Source: Christensenellaceae bacterium Phil1
Lineage (GTDB): Bacteria > Bacillota > Clostridia > Christensenellales > CAG-138
NCBI GenBank assembly: GCA_001940855.1
Contig: MSGS01000062.1
Coordinates: 46,670 to 110,669 of the forward strand
Reading direction: 5' to 3'
DNA length: 64,000 bases
The translations under genes were made by a program, and so were the position numbers. How positions within the stretch are numbered: the stretch's first letter is position 1; each line of letters begins with the position of its first letter. Under the pieces are notes generated by a model. It did no database searches. It was not told where the DNA came from and saw only the letters and a program-made list of their open reading frames with translations. This document shows, in pieces, positions 1 through 9,135 of this stretch.

Positions 1-631
1 GCAGCCTTATCCAGAAATCCACATTGGCTTCGTTCATTATTTCCGCGCGTTCGCTGTTGCTTATGGAAACATCCGCATCGGTACGGCTCATTATAACATT
101 TGCGCCGCTAAGACGCAGAAGCCCTGCAAGCTTATTGGCTATTATCAAATTTATGGTGTGTTCGCCGATGCCGCTCTTTACGCCGACGGAACCGGAGGAT
201 TGCTTTACCTTTGAAAGGAGAGAGCCGGGCGCGATGGGTTCAAGTTCATCGTCCGCAATAAGCTGATGACCGGGGTCTATTCCTATTGTAAGGCCGCTTA
301 AATCATCGGAAGAAAAATCGTATTCTTCCATGGCCTCGTCCATATCAAAGCGTATACCTACGCCATATTCGCTGCTTACGGAAGCGGAGAGCATGTCCTT
401 AAGTTTGGTGGTCATGTCGGAGCCTATGCCGTTGAAATACGCATTATCTGCATGGCCATAGTAATCCACGCCTACGCCGGCAGCGTACTCGGTTTCGCTT
501 TCCGCATCGGGAACGGAGGGAAGCGTATCATCGCTTTTATCGTTAGGCGCGGCAAGGCATAATGCGCTTGTAAACATGAACGCAAGCGAAAGCCCGGCAG
601 CCACCAGCTGCTTTACCATACGGCTTAACAT
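1..631 (-). CDS. N-acetylmuramoyl-L-alanine amidase (Amidase_3), C-terminus cut by window edge
   Basis: Reading leftwards from the ATG at 631 gives a signal peptide (VKQLVAAGLSLAFMFTSALC), an acidic linker, then the Amidase_3 fold: IGIDPGHQ carries the first zinc histidine and GIGEHTINLIIANKL the zinc glutamate, followed by GANVIMSRTDAD. The open frame runs off the window at FWIRL, just before the usual second histidine; the next base is C, which would fit His. Such enzymes cut the bond between MurNAc and L-Ala in peptidoglycan outside the membrane. An in-frame GTG at 640 is closer to the AAAGGAGA ribosome site and is an alternative start. It has its own promoter between it and clpC. Confidence 0.85.
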   Translation of the reverse strand, partial: MLSRMVKQLVAAGLSLAFMFTSALCLAAPNDKSDDTLPSVPDAESETEYAAGVGVDYYGHADNAYFNGIGSDMTTKLKDMLSASVSSEYGVGIRFDMDEAMEEYDFSSDDLSGLTIGIDPGHQLIADDELEPIAPGSLLSKVKQSSGSVGVKSGIGEHTINLIIANKLAGLLRLSGANVIMSRTDADVSISNSERAEIMNEANVDFWIRL

Positions 632-662
632 AAACGGCACACATCTCCTTTCCCTAACATCA

Positions 663-689
663 ATATGGGCAGCACACAACTGCCCATAT
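663..689 (-). other. 10-bp inverted repeat at the 5' end of the amidase transcript
   Basis: ATATGGGCAG and CTGCCCATAT pair perfectly across a 7-base loop. On the minus strand the dyad begins at about the predicted transcription start of the amidase gene (about 687) and has no T-run after it, so it is more likely an operator or a 5'-end mRNA hairpin than a terminator. Confidence 0.6.
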
Positions 690-693
690 ATGA

Positions 694-721
694 ATTTTAC
701 CATTTTGTCGGCATTTTGCAA
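694..721 (-). promoter_or_regulatory. Sigma-A promoter of the amidase gene
   Basis: On the minus strand TTGCAA (716-721) and TAAAAT (694-699) are 16 bases apart, and TGG directly precedes the -10 box, giving an extended -10 element. It lies between clpC and the amidase, so the amidase need not depend on clpC transcription. Confidence 0.6.
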
Positions 722-743
722 TATTTTTGTAATGCTCTAAATG

Positions 744-3176
744 TTAATTTTGTATGTCCACGCGCGTGAAGGTAAGTTTATCATCGATAACTTCCATCTT
801 CACCGTGTCGCCTATTGTTATTTTGCCTGAAAGTATCTCCTCGCTCAGCGCATCCTCCACCCGCTGCTGTATCGCGCGGCGCAGCGGGCGTGCGCCGTAT
901 TCGGGATCGAACCCTTCGCTGCTTATAAGCCGCGCCGCGTCGTCGGTAACTATCAGCTCAATATTTCGCTCCTTCAGCCGCGCCGCAACGCTCTTCAGCA
1001 TCAGCTTGGCTATGGCAAGCGTCTGCTCCTGCTCAAGCGGGGCAAACAAAACGATTTCATCCACCCTGTTCAAAAACTCCGGCTTGAATGTGCGCTTCAG
1101 CTCGTTCATCATGGTTTCGCGCGTGCGTTCGGCCTGCATGGCCTTTCTATCCGCACCGAAGCCGAGCACGCTTGCCTTGGCTGCGCTTTGCGCGCCGGCG
1201 TTGCTGGTCATTATTATTACCGTGTTTCTGAAATCTACGCTCCTGCCGCCTGAATCGGTCAGCCTGCCGTCCTCAAGCACCTGAAGCAGTATGTTGAAAA
1301 CATCAGCATGCGCCTTTTCGATTTCGTCAAAAAGTATTACGCAGTACGGCTTACGCCTTACGCGCTCGGTAAGCTGACCGCCTTCGCCGTATCCAACGTA
1401 GCCCGGAGGGGAACCGATAAGCTTGCTTACGCTGTGCGGTTCCATATATTCGCTCATGTCCAGCCGTATTATTGCGGATTCGTCGCTGAACAGTGCCGAT
1501 GAAAGCGCGCGTGCCAGCTCCGTTTTGCCAACGCCCGTAGGCCCTAAGAATATGAAGGAACCTATCGGGCGGGAGGGGTCTTTGAGTCCTGCCCTTGCGC
1601 GGCGTATGGCGCGGGAGACTGCGCTTACCGCCTCGTCCTGGCCTATTATGCGCTCGTGCAGGCGCTGCTCAAGGTGCAGCAGCTTGTCCGTTTCGCTCTG
1701 GCTCAGTTCGCTTACCGGTATGCCGGTCCATGCGTTAACAACTTCTGCAATATCTTCCGCCGTAACGGTGCAGCGGTTATCCTCGCGCTCCTTTTCCCAG
1801 TCAGCTTTTATCGATTCCATGCTCGCACGCAGTTCCATCTCCTCGTCGCGCACGGCGGCGGCCGTTTCGTAATCCTGCCGGCTTACGGCTTCCTCTTTTT
1901 GCTTCAGCAGCGTTTCAAGCTTTGCCCTCAGCTTTTTCATGTCCGGCGGGGCGTTATATACCCTAAGCCTTACGCGGCTTGCGGCCTCGTCCATCAGATC
2001 TATCGCTTTATCGGGCAGAAATCTGTCGGATATATAACGCCAGCTAAGCTCCACCGCCGCATGCACGGCTTCGTCCGTTATGTGCGCCTTGTGATGCGCT
2101 TCATAGCGTTCCCTAAGCCCAAGCAGTATCTCCTCAGCTTCCTCTTTGGAAGGTTCGCCAACGGTTACGGGCTGGAATCGCCGCGCAAGCGCCGCGTCCT
2201 TTTCAATATGCTTGCGGTATTCGTCCAGGCTTGTTGCGCCTATTATCTGTATCTCACCGCGGGCAAGCGCTGGCTTTAATATGTTCGCCGCATCCACGCT
2301 GCCTTCGCTTGCACCCGCACCTACTATCGTGTGCAGTTCGTCTATGAACAGTATCGTATGCGCGTCCGCACGGAGTTCGGCTATGGCGTTGTTTATGCGT
2401 TCCTCAAATTCGCCGCGGTATTTTGTGCCGGCTATCATGCTGGCAAGGTCAAGCGTAACTATGCGCTTGTCCCTGAGCAGCTCCGGTATTTTGCCGGAGG
2501 CTATCTTTTGCGCAAGGCCTTCTATTATGGCGCTTTTACCTACGCCCGGGTCGCCTATCAGCACGGGGTTATTCTTCGTGCGGCGGGAAAGTATTTGTAT
2601 AACGCGCTCTATTTCCTTTTCGCGCCCTATGAGCGGGTCAAGCTCTCCGTCCCGCGCAAGGCCGGTAAGGTCGCGCCCGTATTGATCCAGCACCGGCGTG
2701 CCGCTGCTTTCGTTGGTAACGCCAGCGCCTTGCGCGCCCTGTTCGCTTTGGCCGGAAAGGAAAGCCCTAAGCGTTGCTATATCCGCGCCAAGGTCTTCAA
2801 GTATCCTTACGGCGACGGAATCGCGCTCACGGAGTATTGCAAGCAATATATGCTCGGTTGAAATATAGCTTGCTTTCATTGCCTTAGCCTCGTACAGGCT
2901 TAGCTCAAGTATCTTTTTTGTGCGCGGGGTATAGCCGAAACTATCGGTAAAATGATAGTCTCCCGGGCCGACAAGCTGCTCGCTGCGTTCAAGCACGCCG
3001 TCCGCCGTGATATTGAACGCCGCAAGCGCGCGTGCTGCCGCGCCTTCGCCTTCGTTTATAAGTCCCAGCAGGAGATGCTCGCTGCCAACATAGTTATGTC
3101 CCATGCTGCGCGCCGCATCCTGCGCCAATGCCAGCGCCTTTTTTGCGCCTTCGCTGCATCTATCGGAAAAAGCCAT
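744..3176 (-). CDS. clpC: ATP-dependent Clp protease ATPase subunit ClpC
   Basis: This is a full-length (810 aa) HSP100 unfoldase that feeds proteins to ClpP. Two Clp N-terminal repeats occupy roughly residues 1-145, the first AAA+ domain has Walker A GDPGVGKS at 208-215, a UVR-type coiled middle segment follows ([20 protein letters not shown]), and the second AAA+ domain has GPTGVGKT and the DRVDEIV-like LNRVDEIV sensor region. Start: TAAAGGAG lies ten bases before the ATG. The usual Bacillus partners ctsR, mcsA and mcsB are not beside it, and no CtsR or CIRCE operator was seen in its promoter region, so its heat-shock control may differ from the Bacillus model. Confidence 0.97.
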   Translation of the reverse strand: MAFSDRCSEGAKKALALAQDAARSMGHNYVGSEHLLLGLINEGEGAAARALAAFNITADGVLERSEQLVGPGDYHFTDSFGYTPRTKKILELSLYEAKAMKASYISTEHILLAILRERDSVAVRILEDLGADIATLRAFLSGQSEQGAQGAGVTNESSGTPVLDQYGRDLTGLARDGELDPLIGREKEIERVIQILSRRTKNNPVLIGDPGVGKSAIIEGLAQKIASGKIPELLRDKRIVTLDLASMIAGTKYRGEFEERINNAIAELRADAHTILFIDELHTIVGAGASEGSVDAANILKPALARGEIQIIGATSLDEYRKHIEKDAALARRFQPVTVGEPSKEEAEEILLGLRERYEAHHKAHITDEAVHAAVELSWRYISDRFLPDKAIDLMDEAASRVRLRVYNAPPDMKKLRAKLETLLKQKEEAVSRQDYETAAAVRDEEMELRASMESIKADWEKEREDNRCTVTAEDIAEVVNAWTGIPVSELSQSETDKLLHLEQRLHERIIGQDEAVSAVSRAIRRARAGLKDPSRPIGSFIFLGPTGVGKTELARALSSALFSDESAIIRLDMSEYMEPHSVSKLIGSPPGYVGYGEGGQLTERVRRKPYCVILFDEIEKAHADVFNILLQVLEDGRLTDSGGRSVDFRNTVIIMTSNAGAQSAAKASVLGFGADRKAMQAERTRETMMNELKRTFKPEFLNRVDEIVLFAPLEQEQTLAIAKLMLKSVAARLKERNIELIVTDDAARLISSEGFDPEYGARPLRRAIQQRVEDALSEEILSGKITIGDTVKMEVIDDKLTFTRVDIQN

Positions 3177-3230
3177 TATATCAGCTCCTTTATGCCTTAA
3201 ATGTGCCGGATATTATTCCGACCCAAGCTT

Positions 3231-3259
3231 ATTTTAGACTAAAACGCCATCTCTATCAA
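3231..3259 (-). promoter_or_regulatory. Sigma-A promoter of clpC
   Basis: On the minus strand TTGATA (3254-3259) and TAAAAT (3231-3236) are separated by exactly 17 bases, about 55 bases upstream of the clpC start. No GGTCAAA direct repeats (CtsR) or CIRCE inverted repeat were found next to it. Confidence 0.75.
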
Positions 3260-3297
3260 TCATATAATATTAAATTGTGGTGAAAGTTGTATGTCTG

Positions 3298-3306
3298 TGG
3301 TATTAT
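3298..3306 (+). promoter_or_regulatory. Extended -10 promoter of the cysteine desulfurase operon
   Basis: TGG-TATTAT forms an extended -10 element with no good -35 box. The same TGG-TATNAT element precedes rsmD and hslV. A GGGCGC-ATAA-GCGCCC hairpin (3364-3379) lies in the leader before the start codon. Confidence 0.45.
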
Positions 3307-3407
3307 TTATATATATGCGCTTTGTCCATGCGCGCGCATATGACATATTATGTATGTAAGGAGGGGCGCATAAGCGCCCGCCTATACTACGAAACGGAAG
3401 TGAAACC

Positions 3408-4547
3408 ATGATATATTTAGACAACAGCGCAACAACGCGCACGCTGGACATAGCTGCGGATACCGCGGCACAATATATGAAGGCGGACTTTTTCAACCCC
3501 GCGGCTGCATATTCGGCAGCGGTAGAGGTGGAAAGGAACATTAATTCTGCCAGGGCAAGGCTGGCTAATGCCATACATGCCCAAAGCGATGAGATAATAT
3601 ACACCTCCGGCGGAACGGAGAGCAATAATACTGCCATATTCGGCGCCCTTAGGGCGCGGCGCGGCGGCGGGCGGATAATAGTCGGCGCTACCGAGCATCC
3701 GTCCGTATACGAGGCGGCGATGAGCATGAAGGGGCCGTATGTTATAAACGAAGCCCGCGTGGATAAAACCGGCGCATACGACGTGAACATGCTTGCGCAG
3801 AGCATAGCCAACGACGTTGCGTTCGTATCCGTTATGCAGGTGAATAACGAAACCGGCGCGATAAACGACATACCCGCGATATATAAGGCAGTTAAGCAGC
3901 GCGCGCCAATGGCGATAATGCACGTTGACGGAGTGCAGGGATTTTTGAAAGTGCCGTTTGACGCGCGGTATTGCGACATGTATTCTATAAGCGGGCATAA
4001 ATTCCATGCTCCAAAGGGCGTGGGTGCGCTTTACGTTAAGCGCGGCACGCGCTTCGCGGGCGGCCAAATAGGCGGCGGGCAGGAGCGCAATCTGCGTTCC
4101 GGCACAACGAACACCCCGGGCATAATGGGCATGGACGCGGCGATAGGATACTATGCCGAAAACATAGACAATATCCGCCAAAGGCTGATGAACATGAAGC
4201 TTAGGCTGGCAAGCAACCTGACGAGCATAAGCGATACGTTTATAAACGGCCCTGCGCCCGAGCTTGGCGCGCCGCACATATTGAACGTATCTTTCCTTGG
4301 CGTAAGGGGAGAGGTGCTGCTGCACGCGCTGGAGGAAAAGGGAATATATGTTTCCACGGGCTCCGCCTGCTCCGCGCACAAAAAGGGCAAAAACCGCATA
4401 CTCAACGCCATGGGCGTGGTTGGGGACAGGCAGGAAGGTGCGATACGCTTCAGCCTGAGCATGTTCAACACCATTGAGGAAATGGACATTGCGGCCGAAG
4501 AAATAGCCGCGCAGCTCGCTTTCCTAAGAAGGTTCAAAAGAAGATAA
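3408..4547 (+). CDS. nifS: Cysteine desulfurase (NifS/IscS type) partnered with ThiI
   Basis: A 379-aa PLP-dependent class V aminotransferase-fold enzyme that releases sulfur from cysteine as an enzyme-bound persulfide. Visible residues: YTSGGTESNN near 65-74, His97 in TEHPS, PLP lysine Lys198 in SISGHKFH, and the persulfide cysteine Cys321 in STGSACSAHK. The gene lies 83 bases upstream of thiI; in Bacillus a dedicated desulfurase (NifZ) is paired with ThiI in the same way, so sulfur donation to tRNA 4-thiouridine is the likely job. No iscU/sufU scaffold is adjacent, so general Fe-S assembly is less likely. The upstream GGAAGTGA is a weak ribosome site. Confidence 0.93.
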   Translation: MIYLDNSATTRTLDIAADTAAQYMKADFFNPAAAYSAAVEVERNINSARARLANAIHAQSDEIIYTSGGTESNNTAIFGALRARRGGGRIIVGATEHPSVYEAAMSMKGPYVINEARVDKTGAYDVNMLAQSIANDVAFVSVMQVNNETGAINDIPAIYKAVKQRAPMAIMHVDGVQGFLKVPFDARYCDMYSISGHKFHAPKGVGALYVKRGTRFAGGQIGGGQERNLRSGTTNTPGIMGMDAAIGYYAENIDNIRQRLMNMKLRLASNLTSISDTFINGPAPELGAPHILNVSFLGVRGEVLLHALEEKGIYVSTGSACSAHKKGKNRILNAMGVVGDRQEGAIRFSLSMFNTIEEMDIAAEEIAAQLAFLRRFKRR

Positions 4548-4563
4548 AACCGACGCAATGCAT

Positions 4564-4586
4564 CCGGCGGGAGCATATCCCGCCGG
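4564..4586 (+). other. Intercistronic hairpin between desulfurase gene and thiI
   Basis: CCGGCGGGA (4564-4572) pairs perfectly with TCCCGCCGG (4578-4586) over a 5-base loop. No T-run follows, so it is probably an mRNA processing or stability element, or a weak partial terminator, not a full stop. Confidence 0.55.
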
Positions 4587-4630
4587 GATATATAAGCGAA
4601 ACAACTTACTTGATATACGGAGGATGAAAA

Positions 4631-5797
4631 TTGGAACAGGTATTGCTTATTCGTTACGACGAAATTCACCTTAAGGGGCTGAACAGGCCGTTTTTTGAGC
4701 GCAAGCTGATAGAAGGCATAAAGCATTCGCTCAGCGGACTTAATGCGACTGTACATAAGGAACAAGGCCGGATATTCGTTTACGGCATAGCGGCGGAGGA
4801 CAGGGACGAGGCAGTAGACAGGCTGACCCGCGTGTTCGGCGTGCATTCGATAAGCCCCGCCGTTGGCGTTGAAAAGGACTGGAACACGATAGTTGCCGCC
4901 GCGCGGGACATAACCGAAAAGGCGATCGGCAGCCGCGAAAGGGCAACGTTCAAATGCTTCTGCCGCCGTTCGGATAAGGGCTTTTTCATGAATTCGGAAG
5001 AGATAAACCGCGAACTGGGCCACGAAATGCTTGAAGCTTTCCCAAACCTCAGCGTTGATATCAGAGAACCGGAAATAAAGCTTTGCGTGGAAATACGGGA
5101 AATGGCGTTCATATATGCTCAGGAGATAATGGGCGCTGGCGGAATGCCGACAGGTACGGCCGGACTTGCTACGCTGCTCATATCCGGCGGTATAGACAGC
5201 CCCGTTGCGGGATATATGATGGCGAGGCGCGGGCTGGAGCTTACAGCCGTGCATTTTTACAGCTATCCTTACACCAGCGAACGCGCGCGGGACAAGGTTG
5301 TTGACCTTGCCAAGATAGTTTCACGTTACAGCGGGCCGATAAAGCTGCACCTTGTGCCGTTTACCGAAATACAGCTTGCCATATACGAAAAATGCCCGCC
5401 CAAGGAGACAACGGTGCTCATGCGCAGGCTTATGATGAAAATAGCCCAGCTTTGGGCGGAAAAGGACGGCGCCCGCGCCCTTATAACCGGCGAAGCGCTG
5501 GGCCAGGTGGCAAGTCAAACGCTCGAAAGCCTGTGCGTAACGGATGACGCGGTGACAATGCCTGTATTCCGCCCGCTGATAGGCTTCGATAAAAATGACA
5601 TAGTCGCCATCGCAAAGAAGATAGATACTTTCAATACGTCCATACTTCCGTATGAGGATTGCTGCACGGTGTTTGTACCCCAGCATCCGGTAACCAAGCC
5701 GGAGGTGCAGAAGATGCGCGAAAGCGAGGCGCTTGTTGATTTCAGCGAAATGATACAGCGCGCGATAGAAAATACGGAAACCGTAACGGCGATATAA
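4631..5797 (+). CDS. thiI: tRNA 4-thiouridine synthase ThiI (rhodanese-less form)
   Basis: The protein has an N-terminal ferredoxin-like and THUMP RNA-binding region (about 1-170) and an adenylating PP-loop domain with SGGIDS at residues 185-190. It ends at 388 aa without the C-terminal rhodanese domain of the E. coli enzyme, as in most Firmicutes, which makes the neighbouring desulfurase the plausible direct sulfur donor. It thiolates U8 of tRNA; a thiamin-thiazole role is less likely without the rhodanese domain. The start codon is TTG at 4631, set by CGGAGG eight bases upstream; no ATG sits at a better place. Confidence 0.95.
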   Translation: MEQVLLIRYDEIHLKGLNRPFFERKLIEGIKHSLSGLNATVHKEQGRIFVYGIAAEDRDEAVDRLTRVFGVHSISPAVGVEKDWNTIVAAARDITEKAIGSRERATFKCFCRRSDKGFFMNSEEINRELGHEMLEAFPNLSVDIREPEIKLCVEIREMAFIYAQEIMGAGGMPTGTAGLATLLISGGIDSPVAGYMMARRGLELTAVHFYSYPYTSERARDKVVDLAKIVSRYSGPIKLHLVPFTEIQLAIYEKCPPKETTVLMRRLMMKIAQLWAEKDGARALITGEALGQVASQTLESLCVTDDAVTMPVFRPLIGFDKNDIVAIAKKIDTFNTSILPYEDCCTVFVPQHPVTKPEVQKMRESEALVDFSEMIQRAIENTETVTAI

Positions 5798-6606
5798 TGG
5801 CTCCGCGCGGCATAAAAACGGCAGCGCTGGCGCTGATTGCGGCGATGGTGATAACGCTATTCTGTGCATGCACGGCTGACGACCCAGCGTGGGATGCGGC
5901 AACGCCGGACGAAACTCCGGCGGCGACCGCCGCGTCGGCGAACCCCAATGAAGAAAGGATGTATGACCGGCTGGAGCTGATGCGGCATGAGGAGCTGGTG
6001 GACGAGCAAAGCGTTATGATATGCCCTGCCGTTGCGGATGATGAATACGGCTATTTATCAACGCTTATCGCCATCCGTGTGCGCTCAAGAATAAGGAGCT
6101 ATGACTATGCCGTATCTACGGCGTTCAGAATAAAGTGCAATTCCAACGGCGTGCTTTCAATGCTGATAGGCTTTTACGATATGGAAACGGACGAGCTTAT
6201 CGATAAGCTGCCGATAACCTATGACCTGGCGCTCGGAAGGGAGATACAGATACAGGATTGCTTTGAAGAAGGGGACGGCGCATGGCGGAGTGTACTCAGT
6301 GCCCGCGTGCAATCCGCAGCGGAAGGGCAGAATATGACCCTTTTGAGCGATATTTTGCCCATAGAGGACGGCAGACCGTTTTATTTAACCGGAGCGGGCA
6401 TAACAGTAATGTATCGCCCGTATGAAATAACAACGGGGCTTGACCCGTGGCCGGAGCTTTCAATATCGTTGCCTGATTTGAAACGATGGCTAAAGGATGG
6501 CGGAGCGGCGGACAGACTGCTTAATACGGAGGATACGGAAACGGAAGTGCCGTGGGATGAATACGGCGCGGATACCGAAGAAATGAACGGAGATTTATCG
6601 GCGTAA
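5797..6606 (+). CDS. Predicted lipoprotein with DUF3298/RsiV-like C-terminal domain
   Basis: The 269-aa protein begins with a hydrophobic leader and a lipobox-like TLFCAC at about residues 21-26, then an acidic Ala/Pro-rich linker. The C-terminal part (FYLTGAGITVMYRPYEI and the following SISLPDLKRWL) resembles the DUF3298 domain of RsiV-type extracytoplasmic proteins. It has no cytoplasmic anti-sigma segment, so it is not itself an anti-sigma factor. The ATG shares its first base with the last base of the thiI stop codon, which implies translational coupling. A role at the cell surface is inferred; the precise function is unknown. Confidence 0.75.
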   Translation: MAPRGIKTAALALIAAMVITLFCACTADDPAWDAATPDETPAATAASANPNEERMYDRLELMRHEELVDEQSVMICPAVADDEYGYLSTLIAIRVRSRIRSYDYAVSTAFRIKCNSNGVLSMLIGFYDMETDELIDKLPITYDLALGREIQIQDCFEEGDGAWRSVLSARVQSAAEGQNMTLLSDILPIEDGRPFYLTGAGITVMYRPYEITTGLDPWPELSISLPDLKRWLKDGGAADRLLNTEDTETEVPWDEYGADTEEMNGDLSA

Positions 6607-6639
6607 AACATACGCAGCTTATACGGAGGTGGAATAAAA

Positions 6640-6882
6640 ATGCGATGTTCATGCAGGGTATGCGGAACATATATGGTGCAGGTGGAGCACGGGCTGCAAA
6701 GTGGCTGCAAATGCCCGGATTGCGGCAACGAATGCCACGACTGCATGGGAAGCGCACAGCCGCCGATGAGCGTTGAACAGCTGAGAGAAAGGCTGGAGTT
6801 CATGGCGCTTACGGGGCAGCTTGAAGGCGACGGAGAGGAAGAATACGGCCGCAGCTATGCGGACGGTAAATACGATCAATAG
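6640..6882 (+). CDS. Small cysteine-rich (zinc-ribbon-like) protein
   Basis: An 80-aa protein with eight cysteines in its first 35 residues (3, 5, 8, 23, 25, 28, 32, 35), arranged as two CxCxxC motifs and a terminal CxxxCxxC. The rest is acidic and probably helical (MSVEQLRERLEFMALTG). The ACGGAGGTGG ribosome site is strong and well spaced, and the gene sits between the sulfur-transfer genes and cysS, so it is very probably real. I do not recognise a named family; the cysteines could bind zinc or take part in sulfur or metal handling. Confidence 0.75.
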   Translation: MRCSCRVCGTYMVQVEHGLQSGCKCPDCGNECHDCMGSAQPPMSVEQLRERLEFMALTGQLEGDGEEEYGRSYADGKYDQ

Positions 6883-6902
6883 ATATGCAAAAGGAGAAGA
6901 GC

Positions 6903-8357
6903 ATGTATTTATATAATTCGGCAACGCACAAAAAAGAAGAGTTCATACCCAACGATCCAAGCCTGGTAAAGATGTATACCTGCGGGCCTACGGTGTATCA
7001 TTATGCGCACATAGGCAACCTGCGCAGCTATATAATGGAGGATGTGCTTGAAAAGTATCTGCGCTATATCGGATATCCCGTAAAGCGTGTTATGAACATA
7101 ACGGACGTTGGTCACCTTACAAGCGACGCTGACGAAGGCGATGATAAGATGCTCAAGGGCGCAAAGCGCGAGCATAAAACGGTTATGGAAATAGCCAAGT
7201 TCTACACGGACGCATTTTTTGATGACTGCAGAAAGCTGAACATAAAAAGGCCGGATGTTGTTCAGCCCGCCACGGGATGCATAGATGAATATATAAAGAT
7301 AATAACCAAGCTTATCGATACGGGCTATGCGTATTTCAGCAACGGCAACGTGTATTTCGATACTTCAAAGCTGGATAAATACTATGTATTCAATGAGCAT
7401 AAGGAAGAGGATCTTGCCGTTGGTGTGCGCGAAGGCGTGGAGGAGGACACCAACAAGCGCAATAAGAATGACTTTGTGCTGTGGTTTACCAAATCCAAGT
7501 TTGAGGATCAGGCGCTCAAGTGGGATTCCCCGTGGGGAACGGGCTACCCCGGCTGGCATATAGAATGCACTGGTATATCGCTCAAATACCTTGGCGAAAA
7601 CCTTGACATACATTGCGGCGGTATAGACAATGCTTTCCCGCACCATACCAACGAAATAGCGCAATCTGAAAGCTACATTGGTCATCCTTGGTGCAAATAC
7701 TGGATGCACGTTATGCATCTGAATACCGCAAGCGGAAAAATGTCCAAATCAAAGGGAGAGTTCCTTACCGTATCCCTGCTTGAGGAAAAGGGTTACGATC
7801 CGCTGTGCTATCGCTTGTTCTGCCTGCAGAGCCATTACAGGCGCAATCTTGTGTTTACATGGGAAAACCTTGATAACGCTGCGGGAACATACCAAAAGCT
7901 TATTGCAAAGGTAGCGGCGCTGAAGAACGACGGCGGCGAAATAGATAACGAGGCCGTTGCGGCGCTGAGGGAAAGGTTCAACGCGGCCCTTGGCAACGAC
8001 CTTAATACGTCCCTTGCCGTTACCGCGCTTTACGATGTGCTTAAATATAAGACCAACGATGCCACGAAGCTGTTCATGCTGGGTGATTTTGACAAGGTGC
8101 TGAGCCTTGACCTTATAAAGAAGGCTGATGAGGTACGCAAGCGCGCCGCGGCGGCTGCAAAGCCCACGGCCGGCGTATACAGCATTTTGGCTGAGGAAGG
8201 CAGCGAGGACGCCGAAGTGACGGCGAAGATACAGGCGCGTTACGAAGCGAAGAAGGCGAAGAACTTTGCCGAGGCCGACCGCATACGCGATGAGCTTAAA
8301 GCGCAGGGCATAGAGATAACGGATATACCCGGCGGCGCAAGATGGAAGCGCATATGA
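6903..8357 (+). CDS. cysS: Cysteinyl-tRNA synthetase
   Basis: A class I aminoacyl-tRNA synthetase of 484 aa. Zinc-site Cys27 is in YTCGPT, the HIGH motif appears as HIGN at 36-39, and KMSKS is at 279-283; the C-terminal anticodon-binding domain ends in [10 protein letters not shown]. The chosen ATG at 6903 follows AAAAGGAG by seven bases; an in-frame ATG at 6885 has no ribosome site. It closes a run of genes that handle cysteine sulfur and is followed by a clear hairpin. Confidence 0.97.
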   Translation: MYLYNSATHKKEEFIPNDPSLVKMYTCGPTVYHYAHIGNLRSYIMEDVLEKYLRYIGYPVKRVMNITDVGHLTSDADEGDDKMLKGAKREHKTVMEIAKFYTDAFFDDCRKLNIKRPDVVQPATGCIDEYIKIITKLIDTGYAYFSNGNVYFDTSKLDKYYVFNEHKEEDLAVGVREGVEEDTNKRNKNDFVLWFTKSKFEDQALKWDSPWGTGYPGWHIECTGISLKYLGENLDIHCGGIDNAFPHHTNEIAQSESYIGHPWCKYWMHVMHLNTASGKMSKSKGEFLTVSLLEEKGYDPLCYRLFCLQSHYRRNLVFTWENLDNAAGTYQKLIAKVAALKNDGGEIDNEAVAALRERFNAALGNDLNTSLAVTALYDVLKYKTNDATKLFMLGDFDKVLSLDLIKKADEVRKRAAAAAKPTAGVYSILAEEGSEDAEVTAKIQARYEAKKAKNFAEADRIRDELKAQGIEITDIPGGARWKRI

Positions 8358-8368
8358 AATGAATTGAA

Positions 8369-8407
8369 ATATCCCCCGTGCCGATAGTGGCTCGGGGGAT
8401 ATCTTTT
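8369..8407 (+). terminator. Terminator after cysS, perhaps bidirectional
   Basis: ATATCCCCCG (8369-8378) and CGGGGGATAT (8393-8402) form a 10-bp stem followed by CTTTTG. It also lies immediately downstream of the minus-strand coat genes, where the follow-up sequence is TTTCAATTCATTT, so it may end both transcripts. Confidence 0.75.
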
Positions 8408-8435
8408 GCCGCGCAAGGCGGCGCTGATCCTAATT

Positions 8436-8729
8436 TCAGAAACCGGTCTGCTGCCTGAGCGTATCCATATCCTGCTTGGCGGTTGTGATGTCGCTTTGCG
8501 GGGCCTGCTTGGTTTTGTAGAAGCCGCGCTGATTCATCTGCTCGAATATGGCAAGCTGATCCGCGGAGCATTCAACAAGGTTGTTCGCAAGCAAACCCCT
8601 CAAATTTGCGCAGGAGGATTCGCTTATGTCGCTGGCGTATTCTTTTACCAGCTGTTTTTCGCTTGAAAGGAGATCACTCAAAATCTCCTGTTCGCTCATG
8701 TTGGGGCGGGAATTAAACGTGCTGTTCAT
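8436..8729 (-). CDS. CotF-like spore coat protein
   Basis: A 97-aa protein of the CotF family: MSEQEILSDLLSSEKQLVKEYASDISESSC is the usual helical ferritin-like repeat, and the tail is rich in Gln and Thr, as in many small coat proteins. AAGGAGG precedes the ATG by eight bases. It lies 16 bases downstream of a second small coat-like gene, forming a two-gene operon. Expression during late sporulation is expected from the family; no sigma-E, -G or -K promoter could be assigned with confidence. Confidence 0.8.
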   Translation of the reverse strand: MNSTFNSRPNMSEQEILSDLLSSEKQLVKEYASDISESSCANLRGLLANNLVECSADQLAIFEQMNQRGFYKTKQAPQSDITTAKQDMDTLRQQTGF

Positions 8730-8745
8730 GCGTGGTTCCTCCTTC

Positions 8746-8976
8746 TTAGCTATGGCTGCGCAGATAGTTGTCCAGCGAGTCGAAATGCTGCTTGTGGTGC
8801 TGCGCTGCGCGGTTGGCTATGTCTTTAAGCGTTTGATCGCTGAGCCATTCGGAGCATACGCGGCACTTTTTATAAGCAAGCGCTTCGTGGTGCATCTGGT
8901 CCTGGATTATGCCCAGGTTTTTCGTGTCCATCCCCGCGCCCTGTGCCTGGGGATTGCCGTTTTGGTCAAGGGTCAT
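8746..8976 (-). CDS. Small coat-like/ferritin-like protein
   Basis: A 76-aa protein starting MTLDQNGNPQ. The helix pair NLGIIQDQMHHEALAYKKCRVCSEWL resembles the N-terminal half of CotF-type proteins, in which His, Glu and Tyr residues line a helical bundle. The start at 8976 follows AGGAGG by seven bases; a longer frame to 9024 has no ribosome site. Together with the downstream gene it looks like a split or paralogous coat pair. Confidence 0.7.
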   Translation of the reverse strand: MTLDQNGNPQAQGAGMDTKNLGIIQDQMHHEALAYKKCRVCSEWLSDQTLKDIANRAAQHHKQHFDSLDNYLRSHS

Positions 8977-9061
8977 GTTTTTTCCTCCTGAATCAAGATC
9001 TTTTTTGCCGAATGACGGCGGCAATTTTTACTGTGCCGCGAATCATTGGGCAAGTTTAGTA

Positions 9062-9090
9062 TTGCTAAAATGCCGTTTGCTTATTATGAT
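9062..9090 (+). promoter_or_regulatory. Sigma-A promoter of recX-nnrD
   Basis: TTGCTA (9062-9067) and TATGAT (9085-9090) are 17 bases apart, 46 bases upstream of the recX start codon. No LexA box was noticed beside it. Confidence 0.65.
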
Positions 9091-9135
9091 TAAAGGTAGC
9101 AATACGGCCACGATAAGGCGGCGGAGGAATTTTTT

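Noticed and set aside
2331..2861. Plus-strand frames inside clpC, including several over 170 codons
   Set aside because: They are antisense shadows caused by the GC-skewed third codon positions of clpC; they have no ribosome sites.
3354..3380. AAGGAGGGG as ribosome site of a leader peptide before the desulfurase gene
   Set aside because: It is followed by a GGGCGC hairpin and no ATG, GTG or TTG at a workable distance opens a frame of more than a few codons.
5797..6606. Anti-sigma factor RsiV
   Set aside because: The lipobox at the N-terminus leaves no cytoplasmic sigma-binding domain, and no sigma gene lies adjacent.
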